A stretch of 10,466 bases of DNA from Elusimicrobia bacterium RIFCSPHIGHO2_02_FULL_57_9 (GCA_001800015.1 MGUO01000036.1:1-10466); one strand, 5' to 3'; positions 1 to 7,264 are shown, numbered from the stretch's first letter. Notes: generated from the sequence alone by a model not told the origin. Numbers and translations: made by a program.

Positions 1-472
1 TGGCGCCCTTGGCCAGCAAGGCCAAGGCGGTTTCGGAATGTCCGTCCTCCGCGGCCGCCATCAGGGGCGTATAGCCGCGAATATCTTTAATCTCGAATTT
101 AGCTCCGCGTACCATAAAAGCGACGGCAGTTTCCAGCCGTCCATCCGCGGCCGCCACCATAAGCGGGGTCCAGCCATGTTTTTCCGTAGCCTCAAGCCGG
201 GCGCCTTGATCCAGCAAAACCTTGGCGGTCTCCGTATGTCCGCCCTGGGCCGCTAGATGCAGAGGCGTGAAGCCCTGCCCGGTTTTAGTCTCTATGCCCG
301 CGCCCTGAGCCAGCAAATCCATGACCCTCTCGGTGCGGCCTTCCTTGGCGGCTTCTAATAAGGCCTGGTCGCGGAAATGGTGGGAACGGGCCGAAAGAAA
401 CAAGGCCAAAAGAAACGCGGCAGCCAAAGCGGCGCCGACGATCCACTTCCACCCTCTCATGCCGGGCAGCAT
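1..472 (-). CDS. Membrane-anchored ankyrin-repeat protein (C-terminus beyond the left edge)
   Basis: Reading leftward from 472 gives 157 residues with no stop before the window edge, so the C-terminus is missing. Residues 9-27 (after MLPGMRGWKW) form one hydrophobic segment, either an uncleaved signal anchor or a signal peptide. Ankyrin repeats of about 33 residues follow. The first (about 36-65) is a weak capping repeat. The next three carry the hallmark TPLxxAA at residues 69-75 (TPLHLAA), 102-108 (TPLMVAA) and 135-141 (TPLMAAA), each followed by a G-x-x-E-T-A helix and an L-L-x-x-G-A turn. Ankyrin repeats bind proteins, so this is probably an envelope-exposed binding protein; the partner is unknown. 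The start could be ATG at 472 or the in-frame ATG at 460, and neither has a clear Shine-Dalgarno. It is divergent from the kinase operon across about 120 bp. Confidence 0.85.
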   Translation of the reverse strand, partial: MLPGMRGWKWIVGAALAAAFLLALFLSARSHHFRDQALLEAAKEGRTERVMDLLAQGAGIETKTGQGFTPLHLAAQGGHTETAKVLLDQGARLEATEKHGWTPLMVAAADGRLETAVAFMVRGAKFEIKDIRGYTPLMAAAEDGHSETALALLAKGA

Positions 473-558
473 ACCTGATTCACTATTTATCTGGCGACAC
501 TTATCTGCGCCTGAATACGCTAACAGACACATGCCGACAATTTCTGACACTCACTGAG

Positions 559-587
559 TTGCGCAGACTTCACTATCCCCCTATCCT
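559..587 (+). promoter_or_regulatory. Candidate sigma70-type promoter of the histidine kinase operon
   Basis: TTGCGC (559-564), a 17-base spacer, then TATCCT (582-587). The -10 matches the consensus at 4 of 6 positions and the -35 at 3 of 6. Only six bases separate the -10 from the kinase ATG at 594, so transcription would begin at or next to the start codon. An 11-base odd palindrome, ACTCACTGAGT (549-559), touches the -35 and could be an operator. The match is modest; the support comes from the identical spacing seen at two other genes in the window. Confidence 0.4.
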
Positions 588-593
588 TAGGGC

Positions 594-1544
594 ATGGCGC
601 TACGATCGAACGGTTATGCACAGAACCTGCAGAACCCGGGGGTTTTCATCCCCGTCGGCACCTCTTGCGCTCCGGCGCCAATAAACACGCCGCTTCCCCT
701 TCCGGCGGATGACTCAGCTTCCGCCGCCGCTCCCGTTAAGCCGAACCTGTCGGGCTTTGAACAGTCGCTGAACCGCGAACTGGCCCTGATGCTGGAGAAT
801 GTCAAGCTGCTCAAACAGGTGCAGGAATTCAACCGGCAGAATGAAGCTCAGAAAAAATTTTTAGCCATGGTCGCCCATGACGTGCAAAACCCGCTGACCG
901 CTATCCTGGCCTACGCGGAGATCCTGGGACAAAGGCTTTGGAAGCTGCCGATCGCATCGAAATACACCAGCAATATCCGTTCGGCCGCCGCGATGCTTAA
1001 CCGGCTTATCACCGATCTGGTGGATTTAGCCGCTATTGAATCCGGCAAGTTGCGGGTCAATATGAAGGTCATGAACCTGGCCGCCGTGGCCAAGGAGGTG
1101 GCCAGCCGCATGGCCATCGTCGCCCGCAAGAAAAAAATAAAGTTCTCGGTCAAGCTCCCGCCGGCCGTGCCTCCGCTGATGGGCGATCCGGCCCGGCTCG
1201 ATCAAGTGCTGCAAAATCTCTGCGCCAATGCCATCCAATACACCGAGAGAAACGGCAGGGTGGACGTTGAAATCAAGGTCGCCCCCCGCTCAATCGAGGT
1301 CAGCGTTGCAGATTCAGGCATAGGCATTCCCAAGGAGGACCTGCCCTACGTTTTCGAGCGCTTCTTTCAAGGCAACTCCGCTCAAAAAATGCGCCAGGCC
1401 GGCTTTGGGCTGGGGCTTGAGATATGCAAGGAAATAATCGAGGGACACGGCGGCAAAATCGGGGTGAGTTCCCGCCTCAGCAAAGGAACCCGCTTCTTTT
1501 TCAGCCTGCCGATCGGCAGGCTCACCCCCCCTGACACCATATGA
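594..1544 (+). CDS. Sensor-less histidine kinase (HisKA + HATPase_c)
   Basis: A 316-residue two-component histidine kinase that should autophosphorylate on His95 and pass phosphate to an unlinked response regulator. Residues 1-50 are Pro/Ala/Ser-rich and probably disordered. Residues about 53-90 look like a coiled-coil signalling helix. The H-box is AMVAHDVQNP (91-100), with Asp instead of the usual Glu after the His. The catalytic domain has an N-box with N208 and N212, a G1 box VADSGIGIP (238-246), an F-box VFERFF (253-258) and a G2 box GFGLGL (270-275), all intact. No membrane segment and no PAS, GAF or receiver domain is visible. An in-frame TAG at 588-590 lies just before ATG 594, so the gene cannot extend further upstream. 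There is no Shine-Dalgarno; the message may be leaderless. It ends 13 bases before the TPR gene, so co-transcription is likely. Confidence 0.93.
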   Translation: MALRSNGYAQNLQNPGVFIPVGTSCAPAPINTPLPLPADDSASAAAPVKPNLSGFEQSLNRELALMLENVKLLKQVQEFNRQNEAQKKFLAMVAHDVQNPLTAILAYAEILGQRLWKLPIASKYTSNIRSAAAMLNRLITDLVDLAAIESGKLRVNMKVMNLAAVAKEVASRMAIVARKKKIKFSVKLPPAVPPLMGDPARLDQVLQNLCANAIQYTERNGRVDVEIKVAPRSIEVSVADSGIGIPKEDLPYVFERFFQGNSAQKMRQAGFGLGLEICKEIIEGHGGKIGVSSRLSKGTRFFFSLPIGRLTPPDTI

Positions 1545-1545
1545 T

Positions 1546-1550
1546 AGGAG
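1546..1550 (+). promoter_or_regulatory. Shine-Dalgarno of the TPR gene
   Basis: AGGAG lies 7 bases before ATG 1558 and directly after the kinase stop codon. It is a clear ribosome binding site that fixes the start of the TPR protein and supports translation from a shared transcript. Confidence 0.8.
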
Positions 1551-1557
1551 ATCAAAA

Positions 1558-4500
1558 ATGAAAAGAACACTGAGCTTCCTTGTTTTAGCGGCGCAATTAT
1601 CGGGGGTCTGCGCCTGGGCGGCCAAGGCCAAGCCCCTGCCTGGAAGCGAATCCTTAAACTGGGCGACCATCCAGGCCAAGGTGCAGGCCGGCTCCAGCGC
1701 CGGAGATACCGTCCAACTGCTCAATGATTTTTTAGAAAACTACCCACAAGGTAATTTTGCCGCGGATGCGCGCTTCGCCCTGGCCGAGGCTCAATTCCAA
1801 AACGGGCAATACGCGCAGGCCATGGAAAATTACCAGACCCTGTCCGGCAAGAAAAGCTCGCTTTATTTCCACGATTCCCTGCTGCGCTTGGCGGAAATCC
1901 AGTATAACCAGGGCGAAGTGTCCAGGGCTCAAAAGATTTTTGAAAAGCTGGCGGATAAAGCCGGAGGCACCTTGGTGGGCGCCGAGGCCCTTTATGGCCT
2001 TGGCCTATGCCAAACCCAAAACCAGGACTATCGCGAGGCGCTCCATACCATAGACTATTTGATGAGCAAGTACCCCGCCTATGCCAGCCTGCCCAAGACG
2101 CGGGAGCTGCTGGGCATCCTGCGCTTTCAAGAGAAAGAATACGGCAAAGCCGTGGAAGTCCTGCAGGGAGCCTCAACACCGGCGGGATCCTTATACCGCG
2201 GCATGAGCCATTTCTACCAGAAACAGTATCAGGAAGCGGCCCAAGCCTTTAACAATCTGGCGGATATGCCCTCGCCCGCTCACTCTGAAATGGGGTTATA
2301 TCTGAAGGCGGAATCTTTCCGCATGGTTCAAAACGCCGGCCTTACCGCCAAGGCCTACGGCGAATTCGTGCAACGCTTTCCCAACAGCCGTTTTAAAACC
2401 TCGGCCCTGATCGATCAGGCCTATGCGCTTAAAAACTCGGGGCGGGTCCCGGATGCCTTGAAAATCCTGCAGGAACTGGACCTGCGTAAGGCCGCCAAGG
2501 ATGAGCAAATCAACGCCCTCTATCTGGAAGCGGAGATCGCGGCCCAGCAAGGCGATATACAAAAAGCCCGGGAGTTGCCGCAAAAAGCGCGGATGCTGGG
2601 CATCAGGAATCAGCCCGAGCGCCTGGCCCGGGTACGCCTGATTCTAACCTATTATCTGCTTAAAATCGGCAAGGTTTCGGAAGCAACCGCGGAAATGCAG
2701 GAGCTGCTGCGCCAAATCCCGCTGCATCCCATGGGCAATGTGGCCTATTTGCTTTTCGGCCATCAATTCCATGTTGAGAAGGATTTGCGCAAGACCATTT
2801 CCTCCTATGAAACGGCTCTGCTTAAATACGAGTATTCCCCCCTTTCCGACGTGGCCATGGCCGTGATGCTGGGGGCCTACCTTGAGGCCGGCAAATACCA
2901 GGAGCTCACCACTCATGCCAACCAGGTCATGAGCGTGATCTCCATGGAATACTCCACGCAGGACATGCGCTGGAAGGCGCAAAGCTATATGCTGATCGCC
3001 GAGGCCTATTATCGCTTAAAATCCTATGCGGAAGCCTCGCGCTTCTATGAACAGGCGCTCAAGGAGCCTTCCCTCACCGACCAAGCGCGGCTGTACCTGG
3101 CCTGGTCGAAATATCATGAAGGCAAATTTGCCGAATCCATGCATCTGGCCCAGAAAATTATGAGCCAGCGCTTCATGGCCCACGAAAACCGCGTCAGCGC
3201 CCATTTGCTGCTGGCCACCTCCCATTTTAACCAGCGCAATTACGACCGGGCGCTGGAAATGTTCGCCGGCTTCCGGCAGAATTATCCCGATAGCCCGCAC
3301 GTACCGGAGTGCTGGCTTTATGAAGGCTGGGCTCACAGGCAGGGCGGCGATTACGCCGACGCCCTCAAAAGCTGGAAGCGGCTAATCGCCCAATTTCCTT
3401 CGGGCAGCGAGGCTCAGGAGGCCCAGATCCAAATCGGCCTGCTTTATTTCCAGGCGCGCAAATATAAAAACGCCGTCGATGAGTTCACGGCGTTCCTGAC
3501 CCGCTGGCCGAAATCGGCGCTGGCCCCGGAAGCCCTGTGGCTGATGGCTCAAACCTACTATAACAGCCAGCAGGATGCCATGGCCATCAAGGCCTATCGC
3601 GCCTTCGGGGCGCAGTTCCCGCAACACAAACATGCCTCCGACGCTCAAAACCAGCTCATGCTGACTTATTATCGACAGGCCATGCGCGGCAAGGAGCCCC
3701 AGCTCCTAGCTCAATTCGTGCAAATGTATCCGAAAAGCCACCTAGCCCCCGAGGCCCAATACCAACTGGCCCAGGGCGCTTTCCAGGGCAAGAAATGGGC
3801 CTTGGCCATAGAGCATTTCCGCAACCTTTTGCTGCAGTATCCGATGGCCTCCCAGGCGCCCTTGGCATTGCTGGCCATCGCCCAAAGTCAGGAGCGGCTT
3901 AAAAAACCCGCCGAGGCGATTAGCGAATATAGAAGCCTGGTCAATCTTTTCCCCAATCATCCGGCGTCCTTGGACGCCGGCATGCGCCTGGGCGCCCTTT
4001 ATTTCGAATCAGAAAAATTCAAGGACGCGGCCGTCAGTTTTCGTTTTATCGTGGAGCGCGAAGCACCCGCGCAGATCAAAGCCAGCGCCATGTATAACCT
4101 GGGCATGTCTCATAAAAAGCAGCGCAATTTCGTGGAGGCCGCCCAAGCCTTCGATGATTTCGCGCAAAGCTATCCCCACGACCCCAAGCAAATGGATGCG
4201 CTGCTGGAGATCGCCGCTCTTCAGCGCCTGCTGGACAAGCCGGACCAGGCGCTGCAAACCTATGAGAGAATCTTAAGCCGTCCCAACACTCCGCCCCTCG
4301 TAAAAATGGGGATATGCAATCAAACCGCCGAGCTTTACCGCAACATGGGCGACAAACCCAAAGCCATTAAATCCTACGGCATGCTCATCGCCATGACGCC
4401 GGCCGCCCAGGACGAGCGCTTGCTGGGGCTGGCCCAACTGGCCGCGCTTTATGAGGAAGACGAGATATGGGATAAGGCCATGGATGTTTACAGCCAAATC

Positions 4501-4647
4501 CGGATCAGCGGCGGCAAACGCCAATGGGCGCAGTCCGCCGCCAAACGCGCCAAGGAGATCAAGACATTCTTAGACGCCAGTAAAAAGGATCCCAAGGTGG
4601 CTCAAAGCCAAAATTTCTCCGGTCAGAATAAAGTGGGGGGACGATGA
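1558..4647 (+). CDS. Large secreted tetratricopeptide-repeat protein
   Basis: A 1029-residue protein with an N-terminal signal peptide: MKRT, a hydrophobic core, and an AWA motif with likely cleavage after residue 21. The cysteine at 18 does not sit in a good lipobox. Almost all of the rest is tandem TPR helical hairpins of about 34-37 residues. The recurring pattern is A-x-F-x-x-G-x-Y-x-x-A-x-x-x-Y/F-x-x-x-x-x-x-x-x-P, as in YbgF/CpoB and BamD-type TPRs; recognisable copies include FRQNYPDSPHVPE, IAQFPSGSEA and VNLFPNHPAS. No enzymatic domain is visible. Long periplasmic TPR solenoids serve as assembly scaffolds, for example in outer-membrane biogenesis or gliding and secretion machines. Which of these applies cannot be read from the sequence. 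The last 25 residues are Lys/Gln/Ser-rich and probably a flexible tail. Its stop overlaps the next start as ATGA, so the two products are probably made in linked amounts. Confidence 0.93.
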   Translation: MKRTLSFLVLAAQLSGVCAWAAKAKPLPGSESLNWATIQAKVQAGSSAGDTVQLLNDFLENYPQGNFAADARFALAEAQFQNGQYAQAMENYQTLSGKKSSLYFHDSLLRLAEIQYNQGEVSRAQKIFEKLADKAGGTLVGAEALYGLGLCQTQNQDYREALHTIDYLMSKYPAYASLPKTRELLGILRFQEKEYGKAVEVLQGASTPAGSLYRGMSHFYQKQYQEAAQAFNNLADMPSPAHSEMGLYLKAESFRMVQNAGLTAKAYGEFVQRFPNSRFKTSALIDQAYALKNSGRVPDALKILQELDLRKAAKDEQINALYLEAEIAAQQGDIQKARELPQKARMLGIRNQPERLARVRLILTYYLLKIGKVSEATAEMQELLRQIPLHPMGNVAYLLFGHQFHVEKDLRKTISSYETALLKYEYSPLSDVAMAVMLGAYLEAGKYQELTTHANQVMSVISMEYSTQDMRWKAQSYMLIAEAYYRLKSYAEASRFYEQALKEPSLTDQARLYLAWSKYHEGKFAESMHLAQKIMSQRFMAHENRVSAHLLLATSHFNQRNYDRALEMFAGFRQNYPDSPHVPECWLYEGWAHRQGGDYADALKSWKRLIAQFPSGSEAQEAQIQIGLLYFQARKYKNAVDEFTAFLTRWPKSALAPEALWLMAQTYYNSQQDAMAIKAYRAFGAQFPQHKHASDAQNQLMLTYYRQAMRGKEPQLLAQFVQMYPKSHLAPEAQYQLAQGAFQGKKWALAIEHFRNLLLQYPMASQAPLALLAIAQSQERLKKPAEAISEYRSLVNLFPNHPASLDAGMRLGALYFESEKFKDAAVSFRFIVEREAPAQIKASAMYNLGMSHKKQRNFVEAAQAFDDFAQSYPHDPKQMDALLEIAALQRLLDKPDQALQTYERILSRPNTPPLVKMGICNQTAELYRNMGDKPKAIKSYGMLIAMTPAAQDERLLGLAQLAALYEEDEIWDKAMDVYSQIRISGGKRQWAQSAAKRAKEIKTFLDASKKDPKVAQSQNFSGQNKVGGR

Positions 4648-5546
4648 AACTCTATAGACAGCTGTTCTTTGTTTGCGGCGCGCTGCTTCTCGATTCGGCC
4701 CTATCGGCCGTCCCGGCGACCATGAGCCGGCCGGAACAATCAGGGGAACTGAAGGATATTCTCATCGAGGGCGTTTCCCGCCTTTCCATCAAGGCGGACA
4801 AGCCTCTTTACAACCCCCAGCTTGACCAATTGCCGGAAGTGCAGGCTTATCTGGCGCTGCAGCTTAACGAAGCGGCTTTCACACCCCACGTGATGGAGAG
4901 GCTGCCCAATTACCTGCCCTCGAAGCTCGGCTCCGATATCGTGCTTTCCCCCTGGCATGGCAAGCTGGTGCATCAGCCGGTGTTGGATATCGTGATCATG
5001 AATCAGCCCAAGAACATGATCGTGGACAGCTGGCGCCTGGTGATCACGGATAATCAAGGCCGAATTTTTCACACGATAAGAGGAAAAGGACGCTTCCCCG
5101 AACGCATGACCTGGGACGGCAAGGGCGGCTCCGGCGAAATGGTCAAGGTCGGCGTCCCTTACGCCTACTCCTATTTCGTTCTCGACAGCGCCCAGGTTCC
5201 TACTTATCTGCCCGGTAGAACGATCCTTTTCAAGGGTCTGGTGCAGGAGCATATGACCCGCACCGAAATTACCATGGACACCAAGAGCCTGTTCGATGAA
5301 AAACTCGGGTTTTCCCCCATGGGCCAATCCTGCCTGCGCGAGGCGCAGGACGTTCTGCGCCGCACCCCCAACCGGGCCATCCGGGTGGAAATCTACGGAC
5401 CCGATGTGGAAACGGCCCAGAAGCAAGCTGACGCCATCAAGCGCTATCTGGCCGCCGCGCTGCACCTGAGGGAAGGCCGGATCATGTCCAGAGGCCTGCC
5501 GCTGGAGCGCGACCGCTACCCCCGCACCGAGATTTTGGCGAAGTAG
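4644..5546 (+). CDS. Secreted protein with FlgD-like Ig fold and degenerate OmpA-like C-terminus
   Basis: A 300-residue protein with a signal peptide (about 1-22, ALSA then VPA). Residues about 100-200 resemble a FlgD-type Ig-like domain: a W-R-L-V-I-T-D-N-Q-G strand pair (130-139), then F-P-E-R-M-T-W-D-G-K (151-160), then G-V-P-Y-A-Y-S-Y (170-177). This is the usual Trp-Asp-Gly plus G-x-Y-x-Y layout. Residues about 208-295 resemble an OmpA C-terminal domain (S-L-F-D, L-x-F-S-P-x-G, I-R-V-E-I-Y-G, A-D-A-I-K-R-Y-L, G-R-I-M-S-R-G). However, the loop between the central strand and helix is shortened, and the peptidoglycan-binding Arg of the family's R-A pair reads Gln (Q261). The ATG overlaps the TPR stop by four bases, so translational coupling is likely. 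It is probably the periplasmic or outer-membrane partner of the TPR protein. The domain assignments come from motif reading, with the OmpA-like one the less certain. Confidence 0.85.
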   Translation: MKLYRQLFFVCGALLLDSALSAVPATMSRPEQSGELKDILIEGVSRLSIKADKPLYNPQLDQLPEVQAYLALQLNEAAFTPHVMERLPNYLPSKLGSDIVLSPWHGKLVHQPVLDIVIMNQPKNMIVDSWRLVITDNQGRIFHTIRGKGRFPERMTWDGKGGSGEMVKVGVPYAYSYFVLDSAQVPTYLPGRTILFKGLVQEHMTRTEITMDTKSLFDEKLGFSPMGQSCLREAQDVLRRTPNRAIRVEIYGPDVETAQKQADAIKRYLAAALHLREGRIMSRGLPLERDRYPRTEILAK

Positions 5547-5547
5547 C

Positions 5548-5859
5548 TTAATCCGAGTCGAAGGGGTGGGGCGGAGCCGAGTTATCCTTTTCCCGGATAA
5601 TCCGCTCCTTTTCTTTCTCGAACTTCTCCAAAGCCGCGCGCCTCTGTTCCTCAATCAGCTTGGTGGGATTTTCCAGAAGCTTGGCCAACTTTTCTTTCTC
5701 GGCCTTCATGCGCTCCTGGGCGGCCTTGATGGGGTCTGCCCCATCCGCCTGCGCCTTAAGGGGCTTTTTCCAGTGCTGAAGCACCCTGCCGTCCTGCCGC
5801 CGGGCCTCCAGACGCGCTCCGCAACAGGGGCAATCCACGTAAACAGTCTCTTCGCTCAT
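5548..5859 (-). CDS. Small CPCC-motif, coiled-coil protein of unknown function
   Basis: A 103-residue cytosolic protein without signal peptide or membrane segment. The N-terminus carries VDCPCCGARLEARRQDGRVL, a zinc-knuckle-like motif with cysteines at 10, 12 and 13 but no second CxxC. A single copy cannot give a classic four-cysteine zinc ribbon, so metal binding would need a dimer or another ligand. Residues about 42-92 are Lys/Glu/Ala-rich and predicted coiled coil. The tail ends PPHPFDSD. From memory, small proteins with a similar Cys-motif head, charged helix and PFDxD-like tail occur in several environmental phyla with no known role. It is downstream of the diguanylate cyclase on the same strand. 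ATG 5859 is the only ATG in frame, because a TAG precedes it closely, and it overlaps the stop of a five-codon leader ORF. Confidence 0.75.
   Translation of the reverse strand: MSEETVYVDCPCCGARLEARRQDGRVLQHWKKPLKAQADGADPIKAAQERMKAEKEKLAKLLENPTKLIEEQRRAALEKFEKEKERIIREKDNSAPPHPFDSD
5569..5608 (+). terminator. Possible terminator hairpin for the plus-strand operon, inside the convergent gene
   Basis: TTATCC (5582-5587) and GGATAA (5595-5600) form a 6-bp stem around a 7-base loop. Flanking GAGC and GCTC can extend it imperfectly. A pyrimidine-rich tract, CTCCTTTTCTTTC, follows. It lies about 35 bases past the stop at 5546, but within the coding sequence of the minus-strand gene. The U-tract is interrupted by C, so termination efficiency is doubtful. 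Confidence 0.25.
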
Positions 5860-5873
5860 GGCGCCAAAATCAT
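5856..5873 (-). CDS. Five-codon leader ORF (MILAP) coupled to the CPCC gene
   Basis: On the minus strand a strong Shine-Dalgarno (GGAGGAG, complement of 5881-5887) sits 7 bases before an ATG at 5873. That ATG opens a five-codon frame, M-I-L-A-P-stop, whose TGA overlaps the ATG of the 103-residue gene as ATGA. The Shine-Dalgarno is 21 bases from the longer gene's start, too far for normal direct initiation. Ribosomes would load at the leader, stop, and re-initiate. The arrangement is directly visible; the coupling is inferred. Confidence 0.45.
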   Translation of the reverse strand: MILAP

Positions 5874-5889
5874 ATAAAATCTCCTCCGT

Positions 5890-7230
5890 CTAGACCAATT
5901 CGACGCGATTGCGTCCCAGATGCTTGGCTTTGTAGAGGGCTTTATCAGCCTTTCCCACCAGGTCCTTGGCCAGCTTGGCATCCTCGGGAAAACAGGCCAG
6001 TCCCGCAGAAATGGTGAGTTTGCCCAAAGGCTGGCTCTCTTGACCCGGGAATTGGCAGGCATCAATGGCTTGGCGCACACGCTCGGCCACCCTCTGGGCA
6101 TTGGTTTTGTCCGTGTCAGGCAGGAAAACCACAAACTCCTCCCCCCCGTAGCGGGCGAGCACATCGCTGATGCGCAGGGTTTCGCGAAGGGCATGGGCCG
6201 TCATCTTAAGGATGACGTTGCCCATTTCATGGCCGTGATTATCGTTATAGGCCTTGAAATGGTCGATATCGATTAGCATCACCGAGAGAGGCCTGTTGTA
6301 GCGGCGGGCCCGCTCGGTTTCAGCTTTAAGCCCTTCTTCAAAATACCGGAAGTTGAAAAGGCCGGTCAGGGCATCGGTGATCGTTTCTTTAAGCAGTTGC
6401 TCCTGTTTTTCCCGAAGGTTTCGAGTCATTTGGTTGAAGGCCCGGGTAATTTGGCCTATCTCATCGTTGCTTCTCGGATTGATCTCGACATTAAGCTCTC
6501 CGCCCATGATCTTATGTATGCCGGATTGCAACTCTCTTAATGGACTCAATATCGAAAACGCGAGCAGAATCTCAATGAGGGCAATGCCCAGAAACACCGA
6601 CGAGCCTCCCCATAGTATTGTCTTTTCGCTCTGCTCCAAAGTCGAGCCGATTTGTTTTTGCACATCTTCCATGTGCACGCGGTTAAGGTCGACCAATTTG
6701 TCGCAGAGGGCATAGAGCAGGGCCAACTTTTCCTTGCCCCGAGCGGATAGCAAGCCCATGGATTTCTGACGGACGGGGATTTGCTCGGCCCATCGAATCA
6801 CCCTGAGGATCGATTCTTTTTTCCCCGGCGCGGCACTTCCTGAAGCTGCCGCCAGCAGCCTTCCCGCCTCTTCGAAATAAATCGCGCTTTCCGTTTCGAG
6901 CTCGGAAAGCAGCTCTTTGACTGTCCGGCTGTCCGATTCCTGTTCCAGCCTCTCCATCCTGATGGTGACCTTCTTGCGCACGCGATCGCCCTCATCGAGC
7001 AGGGCTTCATCTCCCGTGCTTAGAAACCGGAAGGTCAGGTCGTCGTAAAAGACAAAGTCGTGCTTGATTCCTGAGGCCAGATGCATGGCCGAGACGTTTT
7101 TGGAGAGGGCTTCACGCAAAAGCTGCCCCGTGGCTTTTTGGCCTTGGAGGTTGAGGACGGCATCGAGCAAAACAATGCCGGTCACAAGTATTACGGAAAG
7201 CAAGAACCGGGCCTTGATCGATAGACTCAC
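5890..7230 (-). CDS. Membrane-bound diguanylate cyclase (periplasmic helical sensor, HAMP, GGDEF)
   Basis: A 446-residue enzyme predicted to condense two GTP into cyclic di-GMP at the cytoplasmic face. Membrane segment 1 is about residues 8-27. A helical periplasmic domain follows (about 30-203), reminiscent of CHASE3/4-helix-bundle sensors, including FRFLSTGDEALL at 67-78. Membrane segment 2 is about 205-228, a HAMP domain about 228-282, and the GGDEF domain about 284-446. The active-site signature is GGEEF (362-366). Metal and substrate residues DIDHFKAYND (321-330) are present. An RISD motif (353-356) lies five residues before GGEEF, the normal position of the I-site for product inhibition. 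The enzyme therefore looks active and feedback-controlled. The start is GTG at 7230: an in-frame TGA lies just upstream, and later starts would lose the first membrane segment. There is no Shine-Dalgarno at proper spacing. First gene of a unit with the CPCC gene. Confidence 0.94.
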   Translation of the reverse strand: MSLSIKARFLLSVILVTGIVLLDAVLNLQGQKATGQLLREALSKNVSAMHLASGIKHDFVFYDDLTFRFLSTGDEALLDEGDRVRKKVTIRMERLEQESDSRTVKELLSELETESAIYFEEAGRLLAAASGSAAPGKKESILRVIRWAEQIPVRQKSMGLLSARGKEKLALLYALCDKLVDLNRVHMEDVQKQIGSTLEQSEKTILWGGSSVFLGIALIEILLAFSILSPLRELQSGIHKIMGGELNVEINPRSNDEIGQITRAFNQMTRNLREKQEQLLKETITDALTGLFNFRYFEEGLKAETERARRYNRPLSVMLIDIDHFKAYNDNHGHEMGNVILKMTAHALRETLRISDVLARYGGEEFVVFLPDTDKTNAQRVAERVRQAIDACQFPGQESQPLGKLTISAGLACFPEDAKLAKDLVGKADKALYKAKHLGRNRVELV

Positions 7231-7236
7231 GTCCGC

Positions 7237-7264
7237 ATTATATCTCTTTCAGCTCGGTGATCAA
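7237..7264 (-). promoter_or_regulatory. Promoter of the diguanylate cyclase, apparently leaderless
   Basis: On the minus strand there is a TTGATC -35 (complement of 7259-7264), a 16-base spacer and a perfect TATAAT -10 (complement of 7237-7242). Six bases then lead to the GTG start at 7230, so transcription would begin at about the first base of the start codon. The -35 lies inside one of two GGTGATCAA direct repeats, suggesting regulator binding. Confidence 0.6.

Noticed and set aside
38..557. Two plus-strand frames (38-256 and 321-557)
   Set aside because: The minus strand here encodes clear ankyrin repeats with TPLxxAA motifs; the plus frames are Arg/Ser/His-rich shadows.
1314..1724. 136-residue minus-strand open frame spanning the kinase/TPR junction
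   Set aside because: It runs opposite two genes with clear domains, a real Shine-Dalgarno and normal codon use; no recognisable motif.
1721..2179. 152-residue minus-strand open frame
   Set aside because: Antisense shadow of TPR repeats; Pro/Arg/Gly-rich with no motif and no ribosome binding site.
4740..5654. 304-residue minus-strand open frame
   Set aside because: It lies antisense to the FlgD/OmpA-like gene and to part of the CPCC gene; its His/Gly/Leu-rich, motif-free composition is typical of the antisense frame of GC-rich coding DNA.
7227..7238. Three-codon frame M-R-T-stop overlapping the cyclase GTG, resembling the leader at 5873
   Set aside because: It lies at or before the predicted transcription start given the TATAAT at 7237-7242, so it is probably not transcribed.
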